A DNA stretch of 64,000 nucleotides, taken from Simmondsia chinensis. Taxonomy: Eukaryota; Streptophyta; Magnoliopsida; Caryophyllales; Simmondsiaceae. Numbering within the stretch: position 1 is the stretch's first letter; each line of letters opens with the position of its first letter. The stretch is from the NCBI GenBank assembly GCA_018398585.1, contig JAGTTD010000011.1, positions 15,243,346 to 15,307,345 on the forward strand. The letters run 5' to 3'. Below, piece by piece: positions 54,454 to 64,000 of the stretch. The notes under the pieces are model-generated. The model had not been told where the DNA came from. It worked only from the letters and a program-made list of their open reading frames with translations, and did not search any database. The translations under genes and the position numbers were made by a program.

Positions 54454-54803
54454 TGTTAAGGTTCAAGAACAATCTTGAATCTTAACCTAAAGATAAGAGA
54501 GTATAAGATGAGAAAGAAGTGAAAGAGATGAGGAATTAGAGAGCATTTAGGATTGAGAAGAGAAGAGATCAATTATCATTCAACACCTTTCAAAATACAA
54601 GCTAGATTGCTACTTATACAATCAAGAATCAAACGGCAAAAGAGGAAAATATCTAGAGATACAAAGCACCTAGACACAAGCTTAACCGCACCTTATTAAC
54701 TAACAACCGACTTTGGCACCAAAAGATCATTTGATACTCTTACGGCTAATCAAACCAGAAAATGCAACATCTAATCAATACAATGAAATCTAGGATCATA
54801 ACA
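54454..54803 (-). repeat. C 5' LTR
   Basis: 350 bp, partner of 49462-49811. Its end next to the primer site folds into a hairpin (TTAAGGTTCAAG / CTTGAATCTTAA). Confidence 0.93.
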
Positions 54804-55502
54804 AGGAGATGAACAAGCCCATGTCGATCTCATGCCAAATTGTCACATCCAATTGGGGGAAAAGAGAAAAATCGAGAGATAGTATCCAGAAAAGTGTGAA
54901 GCGGTGATGAATACCAGAGAATAAAACCCGAATGAATAAAAATGGTGATTAAAATACTGCTGCTGCTGCTCCCTCCCTATTTAATCGATGCCCTGTACAA
55001 CCCTAGGCTGAGTTGGGCCTGCGCTGTATGTTGTAGACGCAGGTGCTGGGCTGGAGGCGAGTTGGGCTACAGGTGTCATGGGCTTGGATAGGATAGCCGT
55101 ATGTGAGCTAGTGGGTGGTTCACGGGAGGTGAGGCTGGGCTATCGGCTGCGGGTCTGCGTGCTGGAGGTGCTGGGCTGCTACAGGGGATGCATGGATGTG
55201 TTGGACTTCGCATGCCGTGGGTGTTGCGTGTTGAGCTGGGTCGAAAGTGAGGTGCTAGGGGGCCTGACAGTGTGTTGAGCCGGATAGCAGCGGTGGTGGG
55301 CCATTGGTCTTTTCTTGAATTCCAATTGGCTTGATTCAAGTTCTAATGCATCAAATTTTTTCTTGTTTCCACCCAAATTTAACCATTTAGGAAACTTTAA
55401 TCTTCAAACCTATAAATATATAAATGGTCGAAGTGAGTAAATAATGATAATCAACAGGTGCAAAAGAGCTGAATAGTAACAAAAATAATATGAGACGTAT
55501 CA

Positions 55503-56760
55503 ACACCCGCACACCAAATCTTTGCTAGTCCTCGATGAAAGCAAGGAAGAGACAAAAAGAATCAAGCTTCCAACTACTCCAACCTTCACCAAGACTTCCA
55601 AGATTAGCACATACATTACAATCAAAGATGGGATTCAATTATCTAGAGCATTCTCCAGTTCCATGAATTCAGATGATTCAACTTTAAAACTCATCAAAGA
55701 ATTTCATTAACCATGCATCAATTAATGGGCACTACTCAAGTATTTTAAGCATATAAGTGGAAGTGAATGGGATCCCATGCTGTAGAATCTCTTCAAATTC
55801 TTGCATCCAACTAAATATACCAAGGTTTTGTATACCTATACCATTGTATCACCTAAACACTTGTCCATACATAGAGGATTCCAAGTGGCATATGTGTGAC
55901 CACTTTACTACTATTGCAATAGAACATCAATATTATGAACGCACATCAGTTTCCAATTTCTTCTTTTTCATTCACTTTCTCTTTTCTTCATTTTTTTTTC
56001 CTTGGAGGAAACTCTTTTTTACTCTCTTTTTTTCTTTTCTTTCTTTTGACATTTCCTTTTTTTCCTTTCTGTCTAACTTTTGGAGTTTCATATAACAAGT
56101 ACCTGAACATTACAATGGACGATTGATCAACAAGTACTTTATATAGTATCAAGGGGCAAGGATTAGGATTAACCTATTGGGCAAGCATATAAAACTTAAG
56201 ACTCAAATTTTTTAGATGTCCAACAACATGAAAGTCCAGTGAGTAGTAATAGTTAATATCATCAATGATCAACAATACTCACTAAAAAGCATGGAGAAGA
56301 ATCATTTAACTTCATAGAATCGAGAGAAGGAAATAGGCAATCAATCCCACTATCATCCTAACATATGCATCAATCAAGAAAAAACTTGGCCAAAAGGTTA
56401 TAATGCACGCTGAAAATGCACAAAAAAATGTTCAAAATTCATCCAAAAATGAGCACATGCAAGTAGGCCTCACCCCCACACCTAAATGATGCATTGTCTT
56501 CAATGTGACATATAAAGCATTAAAGCACAAGAAAGAGGTGAGATTGAGTGATACAACCTGACAAGGCAAAGATTCTGGAAGGGAGTGAACGAGTATGTAG
56601 GGCTCCTCAAACATAGAACAAGTACCTGAAAAGAGAGAAACAAGCCTCCAAGAAACTAATTAGTTCAAAAACAAAACTAAAGACTAGAAATAACAAAGCT
56701 AGGCTGCCTCCTAGTGGCACTAAGTTTTACGCCTTCAATCGAGCGCAATTGGTCCCGCAA
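55503..56760 (-). mobile_element. A3 3' non-coding region with two purine tracts
   Basis: Reverse counterpart of 43881-45221. Tracts at 55503-55517 (ATTTGGTGTGCGGGTGT on minus) and 56470-56485 (AGGTGTGGGGGTGAGG on minus), about 0.97 kb apart. No coding sequence I can support; T-rich stretch at 55970-56060. Confidence 0.75.
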
Positions 56761-56763
56761 AGA

Positions 56764-57959
56764 TCAAGTAATGATATCAACCAAATAAATAACTTCAATT
56801 AGCTCACCAAAGATAGCACCTGAAGCAAAATCTGAAGCATTGCGCATAATTTCAGAAGGGAGAGAATAGTTGAGTGGCTGTATAATGGGGGCGGTAACAA
56901 ATGCAGACCGAAACTTTTGAAAAGCTTTTAAACAAGACTTATCAAACTCAAATGATATGTCCTTAGCTAGCAAGCTAGTCAATGGCCTAGCTAAATTCCC
57001 AAAGTCCTTAATGAATCTTCTCTAGAAACTTGCATGACCTAGAATGGATCTAACTTGCTTCAGATTTGAGAAAGAGGGCGAGTTAGCAATCAAATCTACT
57101 TTAGGCTTATCAACCTCAATACCCTTCTTAGACACCATATGACCACCTACAATTCCCTCTTGAATCATAAAGTGACTCTTCTCCTAACTCAAAACTTCTT
57201 TTATGTTAGGGTTCAACCTTTGTTGCATCTCTATAGAAGGTTTAGCATTCTCATCGAGAAAAATCATATGCATGCAAACCAAAGGGTCTATACCCTGCAA
57301 ATTAGCCACATACCACCTAGTGGCTCTCCTATGATCATTAGGCACTACCATCAACAGATCCTTTTGTTCCCTAGATAATTAAGAAGAGATAATCATAGAT
57401 AAAGTTGCATCAGGTCCTAGGAAAACATACTTCAGAGTAGATGGCAAGGGCTTAAGGTCAAGTTTGGGTTGGGTAACTATGGTGGGCAGAGCGGAAAAAT
57501 CGAAAAGGGTAGGTAGGGATTCCACTTTTGACAACCAATACAAGTCTCTAAGGGAACACTTAACTCAAGCAAATCATTCATTCCCTAATGAGGCTCTCAA
57601 CCTCAAAATCATCATCACAGTCATATGCTAGAACTCTCTCAAGGGGATCATTAACTAGGATAGAGGGGAGTGTTTGGTCTACCAAATCATCAATAACATC
57701 TGCACGAAAACCCTCGGACTTATCCTCACTAGTGGGTAAGGAAGAAGTCTTAAAAATGTTCAACCTAATAGTCATGGTTACAAAAGTAACATCCATTACC
57801 CCGGATCTACAATTGATGGAACCATTGGCTGTAGCTAAGAAAGGCCATCCTAGAATGACAAGGACATGGTTTTTCGAATGACTAAAAGGTTCCATATCAT
57901 GCACAAGGAAATCAGTGGGAAACAAGGCTTTATCTACCTTCACTAGCACATTAGTAAGC
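56764..57959 (-). pseudogene. A3 protease end and pol with deleted reverse-transcriptase core
   Basis: Minus strand: LVKVDKALFPTDFLVHDMEP and GWPFLATANG (protease end, frame 57949-57578), NDLLELSVPL, LDLKPLPS, then CMHMIFLDENAKP and IKEVLS joined directly to EKSHFMIQEGIV (about 57195), GHASF, ARPLTSLLAKDISFEFDKSC and IIQPLNYSLPSEI (frame 56982-56764). The catalytic RT core is missing at exactly the same join as in A2. The 5' side is cut by element D at 57960. Confidence 0.87.
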
Positions 57960-58284
57960 TGTCATGACTGTGAAGGATTTTATGCATTCTCATTTGAATT
58001 TTCTGGCGGGAATAGCGGGTAAGTTGGTTAGCCAGTAGTTGTGTTTTGGTGGGAAAATGATTTATGTTGGATTTTTGCTTGCTTTTTCTTCTTTTGAGCT
58101 AGCCGTCTGTTCTTGAGTATAAATAAGCATCAATCATGTAATTGACGATTCATTCAAATAAAATTGATCTAATTCTCTCTCTCAACCTTAATTCTCTCTC
58201 TATATCTCATCTCTTTCACTTCTTTCTCATCTCATACTCTTATATTTCAAGTTTATAATTCAAGTTTGATTTTGAATCATAATA
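57960..58284 (+). mobile_element. D: gypsy (chromovirus-like) 5' LTR
   Basis: 325 bp, TGTCATGACTGTG...GAATCATAATA, inserted into A3 protease; the element continues beyond the window. TATAAATA lies at 58118-58125. Its end forms the same type of hairpin as the C, E and S LTRs. Confidence 0.83.
58118..58125 (+). promoter_or_regulatory. TATA box of the D LTR
   Basis: TATAAATA in the context TTGAGTATAAATAAGCATC, about 160 bp before the end of the LTR; a plausible core promoter. Confidence 0.65.
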
Positions 58285-58285
58285 A

Positions 58286-58298
58286 TTGGTATCACAGC
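58286..58298 (+). other. D primer-binding site (initiator tRNA-Met)
   Basis: TTGGTATCACAGC two bases after the LTR end, one change from TGGTATCAGAGC. Confidence 0.85.
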
Positions 58299-58396
58299 TT
58301 GTGTTTGCTGCCGATTGGTTGCTTGATCGATTTATTGGAGCTGGTTAGACCCAAGAAAACAGTACCAATGGCTGGTGGAGTAACTATGCTGCTGCT

Positions 58397-58894
58397 TGTT
58401 AAGGTTTCGAAGATTTGATCTTGAACCTTAACCTTGGTTGGGATAGAAAGAGTGTAAGATGAGAAAGAATATAGAGTTTAGATGAGAGAACGAAGGGAAA
58501 GGAGATGAGAAAGTAGAGAGGATATCAAAAGATATCAAGTTTCATTCATCAAGTTATGAGGATTACAAGCCAGATCCTCCTATTTGTACTACTTACATGT
58601 TATGAACTAGTACATTGAATGTAACCGCTAAGATTAACCGACTCTAACCACCAACAACTAATTAGCCGCCAACATTGACCGGCATTGACCTCCTAGGCAC
58701 ATATCACTAGAGCTCACTTATTACAAGACTTATGCAACTAATTACTATATCACTCTTCTATACAACTTAACACTCCAACAACATACGTAACAACCAAATG
58801 CAGCAGCAGACCAGTACATCCCAAACAACAACATAGTAGTAGCACAACATTACAGCCACCCCCAATCCATGCCTCGGAATCTCGGATCATAACA
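58397..58894 (-). repeat. E 3' LTR
   Basis: 498 bp, TGTTAAGGTTTCG...CGGATCATAACA on the plus strand; partner of 63062-63559. Confidence 0.94.
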
Positions 58895-59475
58895 TTCCCT
58901 TCCTCTTGAAAACATTCTTGTCCTCAAGAATTGAAGAGGGTTGTGACAATGACGATTCTATCCGCAAATGAAATGATAGCTAAATTAATGAACTTCGCGC
59001 TAACATTCTGCAGATAAGAGCATCTGGCTGCAATGATGTATTGACTGAATTTCAACAGGTACATGAGTGTGATTCTTGTTTGACACAATGATTGCATATG
59101 AATGAGGAGTGCTCTTCAGGAGGCCTGCACTGATCGAACCAAACATCAGCAACACATCCACGACACCTCATAATCCAGTTAATACAGCTCAAGACTCCAA
59201 CTTGCTGCTGTGAATCACAAAACTCCTGAAAGTTCCTGCATTTCAGCTTGTAGGAAGCTGCACCACTGATTTTGCGTATCTTCAACCCAATAAAACTGCA
59301 TACGAAGTCCTTTAACATCTCGGGAGGCCTTCCAAACTCGAACTAAAAGAACCCAATAACACAATTTGCTTGTAGGTATTCCCACATGCAGCTCCAACAA
59401 ACCCAATTCTTGATCAAGGTGGCCAAACACAATGCAAACGCATGACAATGCAGCGGACAACCCTTCATCTTGGAT
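58895..59475 (-). other. E 3' internal part with short degenerate frames
   Basis: Minus-strand frames 59460-59215 (81 codons) and 59318-59052 (88 codons) overlap in different phases. A Cys-rich stretch (CRGCVADVWFDQCRPPEE, FICNHCVKQ) could be the decayed end of ORF2. No purine tract as clear as in the Athila elements is seen, though ATTCTTGAGGACAAGAATG at about 58910-58928 may be part of the priming region. Confidence 0.4.
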
Positions 59476-60117
59476 TTAATCCAAAATTTGTATTTGCTTA
59501 AACATCCATTTACAATACCATCTCAAACCAAACTCAGCCAAATCTTGATTGCTTCTCAAATTCACATGTTGGTTTGCTACAGAACTCAGAAGCTCCGCAA
59601 TGGAAACCCGATGCAAGTTTTGTGGACAGATTTCAGCTCGGTTTATGTCTATATGGAAGCTACTTGAAGAGGACAAGTTATGACAACTTCCCAAAACCAT
59701 AAAAGCACCAATCCCTCTCCATTTGAGCATCTTGTCTACTGCTGTCAATGAGAGAGTTGGAGTTCTTTCAGAATTAACAGCATTGCGAACAGCTTTTGCT
59801 TCCATGGCTTGAACCTTGATTGAGAGCTTGTAAGATCTGAATTTTTTTGTCACTTCTTCCCATGGTCTGTGCTCAAGTCTTCCCTGGAACACCAGCTCGT
59901 CCAACCACCAAATGCACCTCAAAGGATCAAGCTTTGCTTCCTCGTCAACCAACTCTAACATGAGCAATAAGTATAACAAGTGAAGGTACCAACCCAGCTC
60001 TTGATCAGCTAAAAACTCCTTCAAAATCTGAGATGTTCTGCTCCACTCCGGGTTGCTGATATACACTCCAATTTCAGCTAGATTTATCCTTGGTGTTGCA
60101 TTGATCTTTCCATCCAA
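59476..60117 (-). CDS. E ORF2, unknown protein of 213 residues
   Basis: Uninterrupted frame starting MDGKINATPRINLAEIGVYI, 42 bp after ORF1 ends and in a different phase. It has a hydrophobic stretch (GWYLHLLYLLLMLELV), then CIWWLDELVFQGRLEHRPWE and a Ser-run (SSSSSFHIDI). I recognise no domain. The open length and the sense orientation relative to the LTRs argue that it was once expressed from the element. Could be a captured cellular fragment. Confidence 0.5.
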   Translation of the reverse strand: MDGKINATPRINLAEIGVYISNPEWSRTSQILKEFLADQELGWYLHLLYLLLMLELVDEEAKLDPLRCIWWLDELVFQGRLEHRPWEEVTKKFRSYKLSIKVQAMEAKAVRNAVNSERTPTLSLTAVDKMLKWRGIGAFMVLGSCHNLSSSSSFHIDINRAEICPQNLHRVSIAELLSSVANQHVNLRSNQDLAEFGLRWYCKWMFKQIQILD

Positions 60118-60158
60118 ACATTGAGAAGATACTGAAGCTTATGCATATGATTTTTCCA

Positions 60159-61964
60159 TTACGAAACGCCACTGCTGATCACCCCCAACACACACAGGAT
60201 CTGCACCAGATCAGGTCCATACAGTCCCAGTTTATCCAGATCTTCAAATGCTATAACCTTTATCTTTTCTTGGCATCGTGCACCAGTTGTGAAGTCATAC
60301 CCGAGGCCAAACACCTCCTCAAACCATCTGCAGTTCTTCAAATCACTAACAACAATTATCATCCCTACAAGTAAGTGCTTTTGTATGAACCCAGACAACA
60401 CCAATTCCAGGACAATGGAAACTTCATTGTCACACGAATTATGTAGCTTGTAACATGTATAATTTCTGTCATCACAACCAGCTTGAACTTTAACTTCGCA
60501 ATGACTCACGACCTCTAACATTTTTCCACCAATGTTTGTAATGACGTTGCATTCATCAACATCACACAGCAGCAACGAATGCTTAGCTCCTCCAAACTCT
60601 TGTAAATCAGTCCTTCCCGGATCAAGGAAGCTTCCAACACCCAACACATAAGTTAAAACATCTGCTGGACAACTTTTGGACTGATCTGAAATTGACTTCA
60701 GCATGTTACAGCAGTTATACCCATCTAACAACTCAATTGTGTGTTCAACCACATTGCTTCTCCTTTGTTGGACTTTGAAACGCACTCTCGCAGCTTGATT
60801 AGTTCTTTTCAGTAGAGAATCAACCCTTTTCGGCTTCGTATAAACTTGAAAATCTTCTCCCGGATCAGGAGGTAACTCGTCATATGAATGGATATTTGAA
60901 CACACCGATAATCCCCTCAAAAGCACACCTTGTTCGATATCCGATAGCACCACAACAGTAACAGCTGATTTACCAACAGAATGTAATCATTCAACAATGA
61001 AGTTGCTACAATTTTGATCCAAAATCGGCTCGACAGCAGGCCTCAAGTTCTGATTCTGCATACCAACTCGCCATAGAGTAACACTTAACTGATTTGACGA
61101 TGTATCTAGTGAAATAACAGCAGTAGCATCAAGCTTATCAGATGTAATTAAAGATTCTGCAGTCACCACTCCTTGTATACCATCTGAACCTTGTATTCTA
61201 GCATATACATTGGTAAGATCAGCGTCTTGAGTTCGTTCTTGTTGATCATCAAGCATCATAGGCTGAAACACAACCCCACGCTTCAACTTCGGCTTTGTCA
61301 ACTTCTTTTCACCCCGACAATCTTTCAACGCTTCACTTAGATAATTCCTCTTTGTCTTACTCTTTGCCTTTTTTAACATTCCTTTGACGTGCAAATCGTA
61401 TTCCCAATCCGGATGCAGGTCATACTATGCTTCGACACCAGCAAGATACTCTAACTCTAGCAAAGAATCCTCATAAGAATCATCTTGCTCAAACTCAGAT
61501 TCTTCTGACCTGTGTTCATCAATTTCAGCATTGTCGTGGTCGAATTCATCCTCAACGACAATCGTTTCTATTACAGCTTCCTCTTTGTGCTTAACCTTGA
61601 GCTCTTGCGGTAGAACCACTTCAGTAGGTGGAGTAGTCTGGCTAGTATGCTTACTAATTTCATTAACCAATGATTCACCTTGCTTGTCAACCGGAGCCTG
61701 CAAATTCACAAGCTTTGCTTCTTTATGCTGCAAACGAACTTCTTTGCTCGAAGATCCTTCCAGATATAACCGCTGCATTTTTATCATTTTCTGAATGTTG
61801 TCACTCTGTTGTTCAAACGAAATGTTTTGATTCTGTTGATCAAAAAGCTTGTCATATAAGTCCCGAAGGTCATCAAGAGTAGGATACTGAGGTCCGACTG
61901 TAACATTTACACCAGCTCCCGAACGAGTCCTCACTCCATCAGTCATATTTGCAATGAACAACAA
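60159..61964 (-). pseudogene. E ORF1, ~600-codon frame of unknown origin with two stops
   Basis: Three stretches in one phase, separated only by TAG (61425-61427) and TGA (60987-60989). The start region (MTDGVRTRSGAGVN, DDLRDLYDKLFDQQNQ) sits where gag begins in C and D and shares their short MxxGVxTR opening. Then come Gln/Lys-rich and acidic segments (EESEFEQDDSYED), a basic block (KGMLKKAKSKTKRNY) and a C-terminal third (YDELPPDPGEDFQVYTKPKR, LLDGYNCCNML, DVLTYVLGVGSF) with no domain known to me. No frameshift is needed over 1.8 kb. It may provide a non-canonical Gag-like or accessory protein. Confidence 0.6.
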
Positions 61965-63046
61965 ACCTTCGATCTGGAATCAGATCAGTTCCCAGAAGAC
62001 GAGTTCGAAAATCGCAGAAGAATGAAACTTGTTTCGTAACTCCTCAACAACCAATTGCTTAATGAAGTTCTACTCTCTCACTCGCACAACAATCCGCTGC
62101 TATCGATTCCACAATTGTCACGGATTACAAACCTAATATGTATATTTTCGCTCACCGAGAGTTCGAACAAACCCTAACTTCGAACAATTTCTGACAATGG
62201 TGTTTTCTTGATTAATTCGGACTGAGAATCTGAAATAGGTTCGATTTCTATCTATAGTGATGACTTTAGCACACGAAACACAACAATCTTCAAGAACAAT
62301 ATCGGATTTCAACACCTTCGATGCTAAGTTTGCTTGTCAGAATTTCACCGTTCGTTGTCAGAATTTCGACTAAGCAAATCTCGACTCAATAACATCTAAT
62401 TCTTAAGAATTAAACGCAGATTCTGATGAAATCTCACCACTTCTATGCTTATCAACACAAACCAGCCACAAAATGCAGAGTCAAATTGAATTTGACCTGG
62501 TAGTCAGAAAGCAGTTACCTCAACTTTCATTTCTGATTTGTAGAATCTGAATAATCCTCGATCCAGCTGATTTCTGATCTTTTGATGATGATCAATTGCA
62601 ATGTGGATCAGTTAGCTAACTTTTACTTCTTCTTCGACCGATTGGATGAATATTTGATCAAGATCAATATTGTTCAGCACAGAACTTCAGCAACTGATAC
62701 TTGCTTCAGCACACAAATTCAGCAACTAATGCTTGATCCGATTCAACCAGAAGCAACTTTGATGTTGACTGAAATCAACAAATACTAATCAAATAAACTT
62801 TCATTAATGTAACTCCATCAATTATGTCCCAACCGAAGCAATTCCCAGGCAATGCACAGGTTATGAATGCTTCCTATAGCAGTAACCGCCAATTCTCATC
62901 TTCAAAATTCAGAATTTAATTTCTAACCACAAAAACTGAACTAAATTTGTATCACAATTGTTTTTATTGATTAATTGCAATGCAATCAATCAGATTTCGT
63001 TTTTTTTTTTTTTCCGGATATGAGCTTGATTCGGAAGCTAAATCAA
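61965..63046 (-). other. E leader region
   Basis: About 1.1 kb between the primer site and ORF1, AT-rich, with repeated phrases such as GATCAATTG/AATCAG and CAGCA. Short frames only (62315-62133 minus). A T/A run at 63000-63013. It may carry packaging signals, but none can be identified by eye. Confidence 0.45.
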
Positions 63047-63060
63047 GGCTCTGATACCAA
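63047..63060 (-). other. E primer-binding site (initiator tRNA-Met)
   Basis: On the minus strand TTGGTATCAGAGCC follows the LTR end TTAACA after one base; an intact canonical site. Confidence 0.92.
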
Positions 63061-63061
63061 T

Positions 63062-63559
63062 TGTTAAGGTTTCGAAGATTTGATCTTGAACCTTAACCTT
63101 GGTTGGGATAGAAAGGGTGTGATATGAGAAAGAATATGGAGTTTAGATGAGAGAAAGAAGGGAAAGGAGATGAGAAAGTAGAGAGGATATCAAAAGATAT
63201 CAAGTTTCATTCATCAAGTTATGAGGATTACAAGCTAGATCCTCCTATTTATACTACTTACGTGTTATGAACTAGTACATTGAATCTAACCACTAAGATT
63301 AACCGACTCTAACCACCAACAACTAATTAGCCGCCAACATTGACCGGCATTGACCTCCTAGGCACATATCACTATAGCTCACTTATTACAAGACTTATGC
63401 AACTAATTACTATATCACTCTTCTATACAACTTAACACTCCAACAACATACGTAACAACCAATTGCAGCAGCAGACCAGTACATCCCAAACAACAACATA
63501 GCAACAGCACAACATTACAACCGCCCCCAATCCATGCCTCGGAATCTCGGATCATAACA
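63062..63559 (-). repeat. E 5' LTR
   Basis: 498 bp, partner of 58397-58894. Its primer-side end forms a hairpin (TTAAGGTT ... AACCTTAA). Confidence 0.94.
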
Positions 63560-64000
63560 CTGCTGTGGGTGCAAATCCTGGAGCTAGTGTTGAGGTCAAT
63601 CAATTCGAGCAATTGAGACTTCAAATGGAAGAAATGTTTGCAAGGATGCATTAATCGCAGGATCAGAAGCTAGCTGAGAAGTTAGATCAGCATTCCCAAC
63701 AAATTGAATTGAAACTTCATGGACTACAATAGCAGATCACCAGACAAAATCGACCTCCGAGAGTAGGAGTGTTATCTGCTGCTAGTCAGCACGATCATGC
63801 TCCTAATCCTATACAACCTTAGTCTTCTAGATCCAGTGAGAATGGATCTGCTAGTGGAAGGACTTAAGGATACAGACAGCCTCGTGTGGAGATTGATACA
63901 TTCTATGGAAAGCAGCCTCAATCATGGATTAGGAGATGCGAGAGGTACTTTTAATTCTATCATATTGATGAAACTGATGAATTAGCTGCAGTATATCTCC

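Larger units (their letters stand above)
49462..54803 (-). mobile_element. C: chromovirus-like Ty3/gypsy element, complete but degenerate
   Basis: 5342 bp with LTRs 49462-49811 and 54454-54803 (350 bp each, about 21 differences by eye, roughly 6 percent), perfect AGGAG target duplications (49457-49461 and 54804-54808) and an initiator-Met-type primer site at 54440-54453. On the minus strand it holds gag, protease, RT, RNase H, integrase and a chromodomain-like tail in canonical gypsy order. Several frames are broken. Inserted into the A3 3' LTR. Confidence 0.93.
48699..55502 (-). mobile_element. A3 (Athila-like, A2 family) 3' LTR, interrupted by element C
   Basis: On the minus strand the LTR starts TGATACGTCTCAT at 55502 and ends with AAAACACA at 48699. 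Element C with AGGAG duplications occupies 49462-54803. LTR segments 48699-49461 and 54809-55502 together align with 45222-46584. A GC-rich stretch at 55000-55290 is part of the LTR, and its frames are chance. Confidence 0.85.
58397..63559 (-). mobile_element. E: non-autonomous LTR retrotransposon with unknown open frames
   Basis: 5163 bp, LTRs of equal length (498 bp each, 58397-58894 and 63062-63559) differing at about 17 sites by eye (3.4 percent), and perfect CTGCT duplications (58392-58396 and 63560-63564). The primer site at 63047-63060 gives minus orientation. The 4.2-kb interior has no protease, RT or integrase motif. It holds a ~600-codon frame with two stops and further frames, all on the element's sense strand. 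The LTR architecture resembles C and S. It is among the youngest insertions here. Confidence 0.92.
58368..64000 (+). pseudogene. D gag, interrupted by element E and continuing past the window
   Basis: Starts at ATG 58368 (MAGGVTMLL), is split by E at 58397-63559 with a CTGCT duplication, and resumes AVGANPGASVEVNQFEQLRLQMEEMFARM, as in element C (54373 leftward). A TAA follows at about 63652; then in the same or adjacent frames QKLAEKLDQHSQQIELKL, VEIDTFYGKQPQSWIRRCERYF and IDETDELAAVYL to the window end. D is clearly related to C and GA. Confidence 0.85.

Noticed and set aside
55076..55339. Pro/Ser-rich minus-strand frame of 87 codons
   Set aside because: It lies in the GC-rich part of the A3 LTR, equivalent to non-coding LTR sequence at 45440-45640.
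1..64000. Endogenous pararetrovirus or other integrated virus
   Set aside because: All RT, protease and integrase relics sit between LTRs with primer sites and target duplications of Ty1/copia or Ty3/gypsy type; no movement protein or caulimovirus-type arrangement is seen.

Overview
The window is plant nuclear DNA, most likely from a eudicot. It is AT-rich and contains no intact cellular gene that I can recognise. Essentially every base belongs to transposable elements inserted into one another. Ty3/gypsy elements of the Athila/Tat type (tRNA-Asp-like primer sites), Ty3/gypsy chromovirus-like elements and a Ty1/copia element (initiator-Met primer sites), a Mutator-like DNA transposon (MULE), two SINEs and several solo LTRs together point to a gene-poor, possibly pericentromeric region. 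I cannot name the species.

Element names used below: A0, A1, A2 and A3 are Athila-like elements (A0/A1 one family, A2/A3 another). GA, C and D are chromovirus-like gypsy elements. B is a Ty1/copia element. R is a non-autonomous Tat/Athila-like element. S and E are non-autonomous LTR elements with unusual open frames. M is the MULE.

Layout: 1-2717 is the 3' end and 3' LTR of A1. 2718-5572 is the middle of GA (gag to integrase). 5573-14463 is the 5' LTR of A2, opened by a copia solo LTR (5868-7818), a second solo LTR (7937-8912) and M (9304-13892). 14464-17290 is A2 gag and protease. 17600-25137 is an inverted block: A1 protease and gag (with an R-family solo LTR inside), the A1 5' LTR, GA gag N-terminus, the GA 5' LTR and A0 LTR pieces. 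25138-43397 is copia B, with S in its gag and R in its 3' LTR. 43398-46584 is the end of A2 pol and the A2 3' LTR. 46585-47638 is the rest of GA integrase (with a SINE) and the GA 3' LTR. 47639-48698 is A0. 48699-57959 is A3 on the minus strand, with C in its LTR. 57960-64000 is D, with E in its gag.

Target-site duplications and host frames that rejoin across insertions allow much of the order of events to be read. A0 was hit by GA, GA by A1 and by A2, A2 by copia, solo LTRs and M, and copia by S and R. All protein-coding frames carry stops or frameshifts. The points I would look at first are: the displaced inverted half of the nest (matching 5-bp duplications on opposite strands at 2718 and 22971); S, which carries a polypyrimidine-tract-binding-type RRM fragment; E, a comparatively young element with a ~600-codon frame of unknown origin; a covarying hairpin next to the primer site in C, D, E and S; the palindrome arrays inside both ends of M; and the identical reverse-transcriptase deletion in A2 and A3.
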